Assembly (NCBI GenBank): GCA_018725485.1
Contig: QLUP01000067.1
Coordinates: forward strand, 1 to 5,599
Origin: Candidatus Lithacetigena glycinireducens
GTDB taxonomy: Bacteria > Coprothermobacterota > HKB111
DNA length: 5,599 bases
Direction of reading: 5' to 3'
Below, piece after piece: positions 1 through 5,598 of the stretch (position 1 is its first letter; each line of letters begins with the position of its first letter). Made by a program: the position numbers and the translations under genes. The notes beneath the pieces are model-generated. The model had not been told where the DNA came from and ran no database searches. It saw only the letters and a list, made by a program, of their open reading frames with translations.

Positions 1-102
1 GGGTTTGGTGTGGACGGTTGAAATTATACTCAACCAGCCATTCGGTTAGCCGGGGATTGAGCTCTTCAGGATCTAAAAATCGAAAATTCAGAACGTTTCC
101 GT
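1..102 (-). pseudogene. Transposase C-terminal fragment (DDE/integrase-core type), truncated, runs off left edge
   Basis: Read on the minus strand, the frame ending at base 2 gives about 30 residues including LDPEELNPRLTEWL followed by VEYNFNRPHQT. The pattern E-W-L-x-x-Y-N-x-x-R-P-H-Q is the hallmark of the C-terminal end of the integrase core in IS481/IS3-like transposases, where it normally precedes a 'LGYLTP' type ending that would lie outside the window. The catalytic D and D residues and the N-terminal helix-turn-helix should lie upstream, at higher coordinates. That space is occupied by the solute-binding protein gene, whose stop codon is only about 43 bases away, and the other two minus frames show no 'ERFNRT'-like segment. 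I therefore read this as a decayed or truncated insertion sequence, not an active one. The exact 5' limit of the homology is uncertain, because the frame stays open further up without resembling a transposase. Family assignment to IS481 rather than IS3 is a guess. Confidence 0.7.
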
Positions 103-144
103 CTTCTTGATGGGAGGGGATTAAGGGGAGGGTGTAGATTATAC

Positions 145-2403
145 TTACCGAAAATACCAGTAGTGAATATTCCAGGTAATTGGTCCCAACCCGAGTGGAC
201 GGTAATTTACCAAGTTAGTTTTATATAATGAAACACCCACCGTATAGTTTATCGGAAATATAGGAAGTTCATTACTTACTTTTTTCTGTACCAGGGAAAG
301 TAATTTCTTTCTTTCTGTTTCCCTGAGTTCCATTTCCGCTTTTTTCAGGGCATCGGTAACTTCAGCATTTCTATAACCGTAAATATTAGAACCCGACCAG
401 TTGTTTTTTTCAGTGGGTATCTGGTCTTCCCGCCAAACAGTTTCACCCATAAACAGTGGTTCAAAAGGCATTGATAATAAAAGCATGGAAGGCCAGGCTC
501 TCATAGTGTAGTGGGTTCTGCTGAAAAAGATGGTGGAAGGCAGATTACGGATGCGCATCTCTACCCCGATATCTTTCCATTGTTGTTGGATGAAAGACTG
601 TATTTTTTCCCTGAGAGCATGTCTGGAAGTGGTTCTAAGTTCCACCGAAAGCCTTACCCCATCTTTAAACCGAATTCCTCCCGCTCCTACCTTCCAACCT
701 GCTTCTTCCAGGAGGTTACGGGCTTTTTCGGGGTCAAAACTATATTTAGTAAGCGAAGAATCATCGTAAGCCCAGTGCCGGGGGTTAAAAAAGCTATGAG
801 CCAGCTCTACCCTATTTCCATAGAATTCTTTGATAATCCTTTCTCGGTCAATGCTATAGGCTAAGGCTTTTCTAACACGCAGGTCGGATAAAATTGGGTT
901 ATCCAGATTGAAGGCTATATGCTCTACAAAAGTGCCTGGTGAGAAAAACACTTTAAGATGTGCCGGAGGTCTGGCTTCCAAAGCCAGAGCCTGGTCAAAA
1001 GTTACACCCATTATAGCTGCATCTACGGTTCTTCCCGATATAACCTGAGCTAAAAGGGTAGTGGTGTCGGGTATAAAACGTATCACCAACCTGTTAGTAA
1101 GCGGATTACCCCAAGCATAAAAAGGATTTTTTTCCATAATAATATGTACCCCAGGTTTCCAGTCAACTATACGATAAGGACCCATACCAATCGGCTTTCG
1201 GGAAAGGTTTTCATCTTTTACAAAATGGTCAATTGTTCCTGTATCTTTCATTTTACGGTACGCTGGCTCAAGGTGTTCCCTGAAGTAAAGCCCCACACCG
1301 GGAGGGCTGGTGTTTGCTCTCCAATCTATCTCTTTAAAAAAGAATTTTATTTGAGATTGATTTAACACCTCAAAACCACGAATGCCATATCCCCCAGAGC
1401 CTTTGCTCAGGTCTATTTTTTCTTCCAAAACTCTAGACCTAACTGGAGTCTGAGGGTCCATAAATACAGCAAAAGCATAAGCCCAGTCATCAATGTTTAC
1501 TTTTTTACCGTTGCTCCAGTGAAGATTTTCTCTTATAGTAAAAGTTAATTCCATTTGTCCACTACCGCTTATTTTCCACCGACCATTTTCTACTGAAGGA
1601 ATATCTTTGAGGTAGCCGGGATAAGGTACCCAGCTCTCATCTCTTCCAATAGCAGGGATATTTATAGCTCCAAGGATGTGGTTCATAGCTGCGGTAAAAC
1701 CTGTCCAGGTGCTTAAAGTATCCGGTTCATGGTTCATAACTATGTTCAAAATGCTTCCAGTTTTAGGAGGATAAATTAAGGAATGCAGACCATAAGCTAC
1801 TTCCCCTCTCGTAGCCCTGGCATTAGCTGCTACCAGTCTACCTGGTCTATAGGTTAAAAATTGGTGTTCGGGATAATATGCCAATGTCAAAAAGGAGGCA
1901 GCCCAACCAGGAATTGTTGATTCATCGTTAGACCAATAAATGTTTTCTTTAACTCTACCGACTTCTTTATCCAAGCCTTTGGCTTTTCCCAGGAGTACCC
2001 CCAGTTCAGCTCGGGTGAGAGAGTATTCGGGTTTGAAGGTACCATCAGGGTAACCTCGCATTAAGTTTGCTCGATAAACTGCCTGAATATGTGAATATGC
2101 CCAGTGAGTAGGTGAAACGTCTTTAAAAGGAAGGTGGTTGAGCGCTTTAGATAAAGATAATTTACGCACCCGGGTCAGCAATACTGCTACCTCAGCCCTG
2201 TTAATGGGAGCATCGGGCTTGAAGGTGCCATCAGGATAACCTTTAAGGTAACCCTGCTTCCATAAACGAAGAATTTCAGATTCAAAAGTATGGCCTTTTA
2301 TATCTTTTAAGACAATTTGTGAATAAACCTCTGGTAAATTTTTTACCTGTCCCAGAGGCACTAAAAATAAAGTAATTAATAGAAGAGCAAATATTCTCTT
2401 CAT
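145..2403 (-). CDS. SLH-domain-anchored extracellular solute-binding protein, family 5 (oligopeptide/dipeptide ABC transporter type)
   Basis: This is a 752-residue exported protein. Residues 1-19 form a signal peptide (MKRIF followed by a Leu-rich core) with no lipobox cysteine. Two clear SLH repeats follow: about 34-77, with GYPDGTFKPDAPINRAE, and about 93-138, with FKDVSPTHWAY and GYPDGTFKPEYSLTRAE. A weaker third lies at about 157-210, with WAASFLTLAY and ARATRGEVAYGL. SLH triplets bind secondary cell-wall polymers. From about 218 to 725 the sequence matches the family 5 solute-binding fold (SBP_bac_5, OppA/DppA class): it has W-S-N-G-K at 296-300, M-G-P-Y-R at 407-411, and the signature VRKALAYSIDRERII at 510-524. 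The role inferred from the family is capture of peptides, or possibly nickel or sugars, for an ABC importer. No permease or ATPase genes lie in the window, so the partner is unknown. The ATG is supported by AGGAGG ten bases upstream, directly ahead of the signal peptide. The natural-looking C-terminus (ITWNIHYWYFR) suggests that the gene is complete despite the adjacent transposase debris. Confidence 0.93.
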   Translation of the reverse strand: MKRIFALLLITLFLVPLGQVKNLPEVYSQIVLKDIKGHTFESEILRLWKQGYLKGYPDGTFKPDAPINRAEVAVLLTRVRKLSLSKALNHLPFKDVSPTHWAYSHIQAVYRANLMRGYPDGTFKPEYSLTRAELGVLLGKAKGLDKEVGRVKENIYWSNDESTIPGWAASFLTLAYYPEHQFLTYRPGRLVAANARATRGEVAYGLHSLIYPPKTGSILNIVMNHEPDTLSTWTGFTAAMNHILGAINIPAIGRDESWVPYPGYLKDIPSVENGRWKISGSGQMELTFTIRENLHWSNGKKVNIDDWAYAFAVFMDPQTPVRSRVLEEKIDLSKGSGGYGIRGFEVLNQSQIKFFFKEIDWRANTSPPGVGLYFREHLEPAYRKMKDTGTIDHFVKDENLSRKPIGMGPYRIVDWKPGVHIIMEKNPFYAWGNPLTNRLVIRFIPDTTTLLAQVISGRTVDAAIMGVTFDQALALEARPPAHLKVFFSPGTFVEHIAFNLDNPILSDLRVRKALAYSIDRERIIKEFYGNRVELAHSFFNPRHWAYDDSSLTKYSFDPEKARNLLEEAGWKVGAGGIRFKDGVRLSVELRTTSRHALREKIQSFIQQQWKDIGVEMRIRNLPSTIFFSRTHYTMRAWPSMLLLSMPFEPLFMGETVWREDQIPTEKNNWSGSNIYGYRNAEVTDALKKAEMELRETERKKLLSLVQKKVSNELPIFPINYTVGVSLYKTNLVNYRPLGLGPITWNIHYWYFR

Positions 2404-2413
2404 TTTCAGTATA

Positions 2414-2419
2414 CCTCCT
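2414..2419 (-). promoter_or_regulatory. Ribosome binding site of the SLH solute-binding protein gene
   Basis: The minus strand reads AGGAGG, ten bases before the ATG at 2403. It is a perfect Shine-Dalgarno core and fixes the start of the 752-residue protein. Confidence 0.9.
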
Positions 2420-2507
2420 GAAAAATTATAGTTTTGGGACGGGTAAGTAATATACCTTTCCCCATAGAAGGGCTATATTTGCCCGAGGATATTATTAAGT
2501 ATGTTTT

Positions 2508-2536
2508 ATAATATCACAAGGATTTAGTAATGTCAA
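2508..2536 (-). promoter_or_regulatory. Sigma-A-type promoter for the SLH solute-binding protein gene
   Basis: On the minus strand a perfect -35 box TTGACA (2536-2531) is followed by exactly 17 bases and then TATTAT (2513-2508), a 5/6 match to the -10 consensus. Transcription would start near 2501, leaving a leader of about 100 nt before the ATG. The leader contains a short GGGC-loop-GCCC arm pair, but I see no convincing riboswitch or attenuator in it. Confidence 0.7.
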
Positions 2537-2598
2537 GATAAATAAAAGATATGGAATCACCGGAGACTCTATTAGTGATGGCGATGAAGAATTTCAAA

Positions 2599-2620
2599 GG
2601 GGACAGTCCCCAACGTCCCC
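2599..2620. repeat. Palindrome GGGGAC-A-GTCCCC followed by a third half-site GTCCCC
   Basis: Positions 2599-2611 form a perfect inverted repeat with six-base arms around a single A. After AAC, a further GTCCCC at 2615-2620 could pair with the same left arm. GC-rich palindromes of the 'GGGGACAGTCCCC' kind recur in intergenic DNA of many bacteria and have been linked to REP-like elements and REP-associated tyrosine transposases; that link is from memory and was not tested here. It lies between the divergent promoter regions of the SLH gene and the Trm112-like gene, so an operator role is an alternative. Confidence 0.55.
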
Positions 2621-2678
2621 AATTGATTGTGGAAAAGTTTTGGAGTTAATGTGCTAAACTTATTTAATCAGGATAAAA

Positions 2679-2852
2679 ATGAGAAAAACCCTATTGGATA
2701 TTATAGCCTGCCCCAGTTGCAAATCGCCTTTAACCCTTACCATAGAAGAGGAAAGGGATGATGAAGTTATAACTGGTTCACTTTCCTGCACTGGTTGCGG
2801 GCTGGTTTTCAGGATTATAGATGCTATCCCTGCTCTTATTTTATCAAATTAG
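2679..2852 (+). CDS. Trm112-like zinc-ribbon protein (UPF0434/YcaR type)
   Basis: This is a 57-residue protein starting MRKTLLDIIACPSCKSPL and ending IIDAIPALILSN. Two zinc-knuckle pairs are visible: C11-P-S-C14 and C37-T-G-C40. The opening 'LLDIIACPxCKxPL' and the closing 'D-x-I-P-x-L' are the standard hallmarks of the Trm112 family. In eukaryotes and archaea Trm112 activates several RNA and protein methyltransferases. Bacterial stand-alone versions are small zinc-binding proteins whose partners are poorly known, so the role here is inferred from the family only. The start is supported by AGGA at 2670-2673, five bases before the ATG. The next gene on the same strand begins 112 bases downstream, so co-transcription is possible but not shown. 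I could not find a convincing promoter; a weak extended -10 candidate (TG-C-TAAACT, 2652-2660) has no -35 partner. Confidence 0.85.
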   Translation: MRKTLLDIIACPSCKSPLTLTIEEERDDEVITGSLSCTGCGLVFRIIDAIPALILSN

Positions 2853-2887
2853 ACAGATGGCTTTACTCAAAAAATATCTTACTAACT

Positions 2888-2899
2888 ACCTTATAAGGT
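2888..2899. repeat. 12-bp perfect palindrome ACCTTATAAGGT
   Basis: ACCTTATAAGGT equals its own reverse complement. Flanking CTAA (2882-2885) and TTAG (2900-2903) extend the symmetry with a two-base bulge. It sits between the Trm112-like gene and the membrane-protein gene. It could be an operator or a weak hairpin, but no U-tract follows, so it is not a typical intrinsic terminator. Confidence 0.35.
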
Positions 2900-2937
2900 T
2901 TAGGAGAAGGGGCGCACAATAATTTGTCTTTTAGTTC

Positions 2938-2961
2938 AAAAAAAAGAGTCGACCCCAATTA
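2938..2961 (+). repeat. Dispersed repeat, copy A (A-run, AGAGTCGACCCCA, ATTA)
   Basis: An eight-base A-run leads into AGAGTCGACCCCA (2945-2957) and then ATTA. Copy B, at the right end of the window, has the same order: an A-run, AGAGTTGACCCCA (12 of 13 identical), then TTA. A degenerate third version, GGAATTGACCCTG (2967-2979, 9 of 13), follows directly and lies inside the start of the membrane-protein gene. The reverse complement (TGGGGTCGACTCT) resembles terminal sequences I associate with REP-like or IS200-like small elements, but that link is from memory. Confidence 0.6.
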
Positions 2962-2964
2962 TTA

Positions 2965-3426
2965 ATGGAATTGACCCTGTTAAATAAAATTATTCTAATT
3001 TTTCTGGCAACTGTAACCCCGATAAGCGAACTCAGGGGTGGAATACCTATGGCTATTAGCCTGGGGTTTAATCCTATATTGGCGTATTTTAGTATCGTGG
3101 TTTTAAATATCCTCCTTTTTTTCCCTGTAACCATTCTACTCAAATTTTTTCATAAGAAATATTTATCTAAGTGCGACCTTTACCAGAGGTATATATCCCA
3201 TATAAGAAACCGGGGAAAACCTTTTGTTGACAGATATGGAATGCTGGGGTTGGCTTTATTTGTAGCTATTCCTTTGCCAGCAAGCGGAGTGTATTCAGGT
3301 ACCATTCTCAGCTGGCTAATAGGAATGAGCTGGCAAAAAAGTTTTCTTTCTATTTCTCTGGGAGCGGCCTTTGCTGGGCTCATAGTTCTCTTCCTTTCTC
3401 TTCCTCTCGCACAGTTTATTTGGTAA
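2965..3426 (+). CDS. Small multidrug export family membrane protein (PF06695 / COG2426 type)
   Basis: This is a 153-residue, very hydrophobic protein. The motif T-P-I-S-E-L-R-G-G-I-P at residues 18-28 is the family signature. A second signature, ALFVAIPLPASGVYSGT at 97-113, matches the conserved 'P-L-P-x-x-G' region of this family. Likely membrane segments are about 7-19, 36-61, 93-103, 109-122 and 126-149, with a basic loop at 62-90. The 'multidrug export' name is inherited from database annotation; the true substrate is not established, and the fold recalls DedA-like re-entrant-loop proteins. Length is normal for the family. The ATG is the only plausible start: an in-frame TAG lies at 2932 and no other ATG precedes the signature. 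It lacks a clear Shine-Dalgarno sequence because a dispersed repeat occupies the upstream bases. A strong purine tract (AGGAGAAGGGG, about 2902-2912) lies about 50 bases too far upstream. The gene converges on the HD-protein gene with a 22-base gap. Confidence 0.85.
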   Translation: MELTLLNKIILIFLATVTPISELRGGIPMAISLGFNPILAYFSIVVLNILLFFPVTILLKFFHKKYLSKCDLYQRYISHIRNRGKPFVDRYGMLGLALFVAIPLPASGVYSGTILSWLIGMSWQKSFLSISLGAAFAGLIVLFLSLPLAQFIW

Positions 3427-3448
3427 TTAAATAATAAAAACAGATTGT

Positions 3449-5323
3449 TTATTGATATCTTTCCAAGGGAAAAAACCAGAAAATTGAATTTCCCACTTCA
3501 ACCTCGCTAAGATGTGTAAATCTACCGTTGCTTTCCTGTCGATAGAGCCTGTACCTGTCTAAATCCATAGACCCGTTGGTTAAAGGTATTTTAGCTCTGT
3601 CTTCATTATCAAATGTTAATTCCAAAATCATCTTTTTCCCCGAAGATATAATACTTTTTTCTTTTATCCTGTGAAAACTGTATTGTACTCCGGTAGAAAG
3701 GGGAGGATTTTTATCTATTTCATGTAAGTAGAGAGGGACTAATCCACAACATTTATAAGAATAAGTATTAATAATTTTTCTACATTCGGAAAGAAGTTCA
3801 TCAGTTAAACATTCTTTAATATACAGAGATCCCTGCCTTATATAGCAATGGTAGCCTTTTTTTAAAAGGAGTATTTTTACCTTAATAAGTAGCTTTTTTA
3901 TTTCCCTGGTAAGGTTAGACGAGGAACTTATTGATGATTCTCTTTGGAAAAGTTGATATAAAATATATTCCTTGAGGGTAATGGGAGCATCTATTTTAAG
4001 CCACTCCTGGTAAAGGTTGATAATAGACATCTCCCAATCGGGAAGAATGGTTTTATGAAAATACTCCTCGGTCAAACTGAATAATACTTTTATCTTCTCC
4101 AGATCGTTGAGCTTAGAATTTAAATCGTTAATCTCATTTTTTTTCAATAGGAGTTCGTTTTTCTTTTCCTCTTTCCATCTACCTTTTTCCAGGTTCTGGA
4201 TATGGCGTGAAATGCTTTGTATTCTATCTTCAACATCCTTTTTTTCCCGTAGATAGTTCCGGGCTACCACTTTATTTACTATACTTTGGGCATCTTCTCT
4301 CTGATTGGGGGTAAGGGGGTGAGTAAAAGTGGATTGGGGAACGAGCTGGAATAGCTGGTGGTAATCAGGGACAAAAAATGTCCTGGTGCTAGTTTGGTTA
4401 AGGTTGTTGATTGCTTCTTCCAGATCGGGGATTAAATTAGAAAAAGATTCGGATAGGCTATGTTTTGTTAAGGGGTAATTTTTTATAAAGGATTCACCGA
4501 CTGCGTAGATTTGAAAGCCATTAAGGGACAATAAAAGATTACCAGCACAATATGTTTCTTCAATCATTTTTCTGAGTTTGCCTTGCCTGTTGTTTATTTT
4601 TAAGAAAACAACAGGTATTTTCTGTGTAGAGATGATATTTTTTCCATTAAGAAGCGTTTCGTATAAAGCAATCTTAAAATAGGTAGCGGTGGTGAAGGAG
4701 TGATCCCATAAGGTCAAATCGTTGCCTGGCCTCCTGGTTTCAGAAGGAAAGGTGGTATAAATGGGTTTTACAGCCTGGAAAACATGGTTTTTAATATTCT
4801 GGAGGCTATCTTTTATAAAGGCTTTGTTAATTTTTTTCCATAAACTCTGGCGGTATTGGTCAATTTTATTGGTGTGAACCAAAGTTTCTACTCCTAAAGG
4901 TGTAGAAAAGTAGGTATCATCTTGTGGTTGCCGAGAGATGTCCTGAAGGAATCCTTTCTCTTCTTCGGAAGCTCTTTGGTCAGCAAGCCTTAGAAGGCTC
5001 ACTATCGGGTTCTTATTCTTAAATGAGCATTCTCTCTGGCACCTTTCGCAACCGTGGTGAGAGCAGATCAAGCTGAGCGGGTAAAAATCAAAGGGTGGTT
5101 GTTTATTATATAAGCCAGAAAGGGTGATAGTTTTTTTAAATATATCCGGATAATTATCATTAAGAGGCAACAGGGCATGTGTGTCTTCCTGAGAATTATC
5201 TATGGCTTTGGAATGGATAAAGTTAGCGCTAAGCTTACCAATATCGTGCAATAAGGCAATAATTTCCAGGAAGAGAATTAAATCTTCTTTTTTTCCCTGG
5301 TTAAGGCTTTTATCAATTTCCAT
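3449..5323 (-). CDS. HD-domain protein resembling the N-terminal part of Cas10/Csx11 (orphan, no GGDD motif)
   Basis: With the start at 5323 the protein has 624 residues. The N-terminal third carries a metal-dependent HD phosphohydrolase pattern: ALLHDIGKLS (H26, D27), SHHG (H89, H90), LLRLADQRAS (D115) and LTLWDHSFTTA (D207, H208). Having the HD motif first and the D-H-S helix last is the permuted order known for Cas10-family HD domains, and the 'D-x-T-L-W-D-x-S' helix is particularly like the Csx11/Cas10 group. A cysteine cluster, C87 with C92, C95 and C99, follows the His pair and may bind zinc. Residues 356-414 are Lys/Glu-rich and probably coiled coil. The C-terminal 200 residues match nothing I recognise. 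No GGDD or GDD cyclase motif exists, so it should not make cyclic oligoadenylate. If active it would cleave a nucleic acid or a nucleotide; both are inference. No other cas gene or CRISPR array is in the window. The frame continues upstream for 91 codons, but that part is antisense to a tRNA gene and is rejected. The Shine-Dalgarno sequence is weak (AGGCAGG). Confidence 0.75.
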   Translation of the reverse strand: MEIDKSLNQGKKEDLILFLEIIALLHDIGKLSANFIHSKAIDNSQEDTHALLPLNDNYPDIFKKTITLSGLYNKQPPFDFYPLSLICSHHGCERCQRECSFKNKNPIVSLLRLADQRASEEEKGFLQDISRQPQDDTYFSTPLGVETLVHTNKIDQYRQSLWKKINKAFIKDSLQNIKNHVFQAVKPIYTTFPSETRRPGNDLTLWDHSFTTATYFKIALYETLLNGKNIISTQKIPVVFLKINNRQGKLRKMIEETYCAGNLLLSLNGFQIYAVGESFIKNYPLTKHSLSESFSNLIPDLEEAINNLNQTSTRTFFVPDYHQLFQLVPQSTFTHPLTPNQREDAQSIVNKVVARNYLREKKDVEDRIQSISRHIQNLEKGRWKEEKKNELLLKKNEINDLNSKLNDLEKIKVLFSLTEEYFHKTILPDWEMSIINLYQEWLKIDAPITLKEYILYQLFQRESSISSSSNLTREIKKLLIKVKILLLKKGYHCYIRQGSLYIKECLTDELLSECRKIINTYSYKCCGLVPLYLHEIDKNPPLSTGVQYSFHRIKEKSIISSGKKMILELTFDNEDRAKIPLTNGSMDLDRYRLYRQESNGRFTHLSEVEVGNSIFWFFPLERYQ

Positions 5324-5338
5324 AGTGGTTTGCCTGCC

Positions 5339-5352
5339 TGTTATAATTATAA
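5339..5352 (+). promoter_or_regulatory. Divergent promoter region: extended -10 for tRNA-Gln, palindromic TTATAATTATAA
   Basis: The plus strand reads TG-T-TATAAT (5339-5347), a perfect extended -10, placing a start near 5354, about 27 bases before the tRNA. The 12 bases 5341-5352 are a perfect palindrome, so the minus strand also reads TATAAT (5351-5346), about 22 bases before the HD-protein ATG. No good -35 box is visible on either strand at the right spacing. Assignment to the tRNA is more secure than to the HD gene. Confidence 0.5.
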
Positions 5353-5380
5353 TATCCTGTAAGTTATTCTTTTTAAATAC

Positions 5381-5454
5381 TGGGGAGTCGTCTAACGGTA
5401 GGACGGGGGACTCTGGATCCCTTAGTAGTGGTTCGAATCCATTCTCCCCAGCCA
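5381..5454 (+). tRNA. tRNA-Gln, anticodon CUG
   Basis: A full cloverleaf can be folded by hand. The acceptor stem TGGGGAG (5381-5387) pairs perfectly with CTCCCCA (5444-5450). The D stem GTCT/GGAC has the loop AACGGTA. The anticodon stem GGGGA/TCCCT encloses the loop CTCTGGA with anticodon CTG at 5413-5415. A four-base variable loop follows. The T stem AGTGG/CCATT encloses TTCGAAT. The discriminator is G, and CCA is encoded at 5452-5454. Anticodon CUG reads the glutamine codon CAG. The unusual first pair (U-A) is typical of bacterial tRNA-Gln. No second tRNA is adjacent, and no clear intrinsic terminator follows. Confidence 0.96.
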
Positions 5455-5508
5455 GTTGAAAGTAATTTCTAAGATTTTTGGTAGTTTTTATTGTCATATT
5501 ATTCAGAA

Positions 5509-5563
5509 GGGTAAAACCCCGTGGGAATCTCATGTTTTTATGTCGTCCTGGCTTCGACACGGG
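5509..5563. repeat. Hairpin-rich block between the tRNA and repeat copy B
   Basis: Several inverted repeats nest here. GGGT (5509-5512) pairs with ACCC (5516-5519) over three A's. CCCGTG (5518-5523) pairs with CACGGG (5558-5563) over 34 bases. Inside that, GTCG (5542-5545) pairs with CGAC (5555-5558). The first two are mutually exclusive because they share bases. No U-tract follows, so a terminator is unlikely. Together with repeat copy B immediately to the right, this may be the edge of a small structured mobile element that continues outside the window. Confidence 0.4.
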
Positions 5564-5575
5564 ATCTACGAATTT

Positions 5576-5598
5576 AAAAAATAGAGTTGACCCCATTA
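5576..5598 (+). repeat. Dispersed repeat, copy B (A-run, AGAGTTGACCCCA, TTA)
   Basis: This is a second copy, in the same orientation as copy A some 2.6 kb to the left. It has a six-base A-run (5576-5581), AGAGTTGACCCCA (5583-5595, one difference from copy A) and TTA. It ends one base before the window edge, so its full extent cannot be seen. Confidence 0.6.

Noticed and set aside
511-864. Plus-strand open frames within 511-864, 530-769 and 1144-1365
   Set aside because: They are antisense to the solute-binding protein gene, with no recognisable domains or ribosome sites; the minus-strand gene explains this DNA fully.
2551-2649. Plus-strand frame of 32 codons (MESPETLL...) across the GGGGAC palindrome
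   Set aside because: It is very short, has no ribosome site, and much of its sequence is the palindromic repeat.
2931-3383. Minus-strand open frames at 2931-3143 and 3180-3383
   Set aside because: They are shadows of the small export-family membrane protein on the plus strand, which has both family signatures.
3438-3450. AAACA-GAT-TGTTT hairpin as a bidirectional terminator between the convergent genes
   Set aside because: The stem is only five mostly A-T pairs and overlaps the HD gene's stop codon; it is too weak to call.
5381-5454. tRNA-Gln 3' end as an integration attachment site
   Set aside because: I found no second copy of the tRNA 3' end and no integrase in the window.
5202-5459. 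Plus-strand open frame of 85 codons
   Set aside because: It is antisense to the HD-domain start and runs into the tRNA; its C-terminal residues are just translated tRNA sequence.
5324-5596. A 91-codon N-terminal extension of the HD-protein frame, starting MGSTLFF
   Set aside because: It reads straight through the antisense strand of tRNA-Gln and through repeat copy B, has no ribosome site, and shows no domain character. The ATG at 5323 lies just ahead of the first HD motif.
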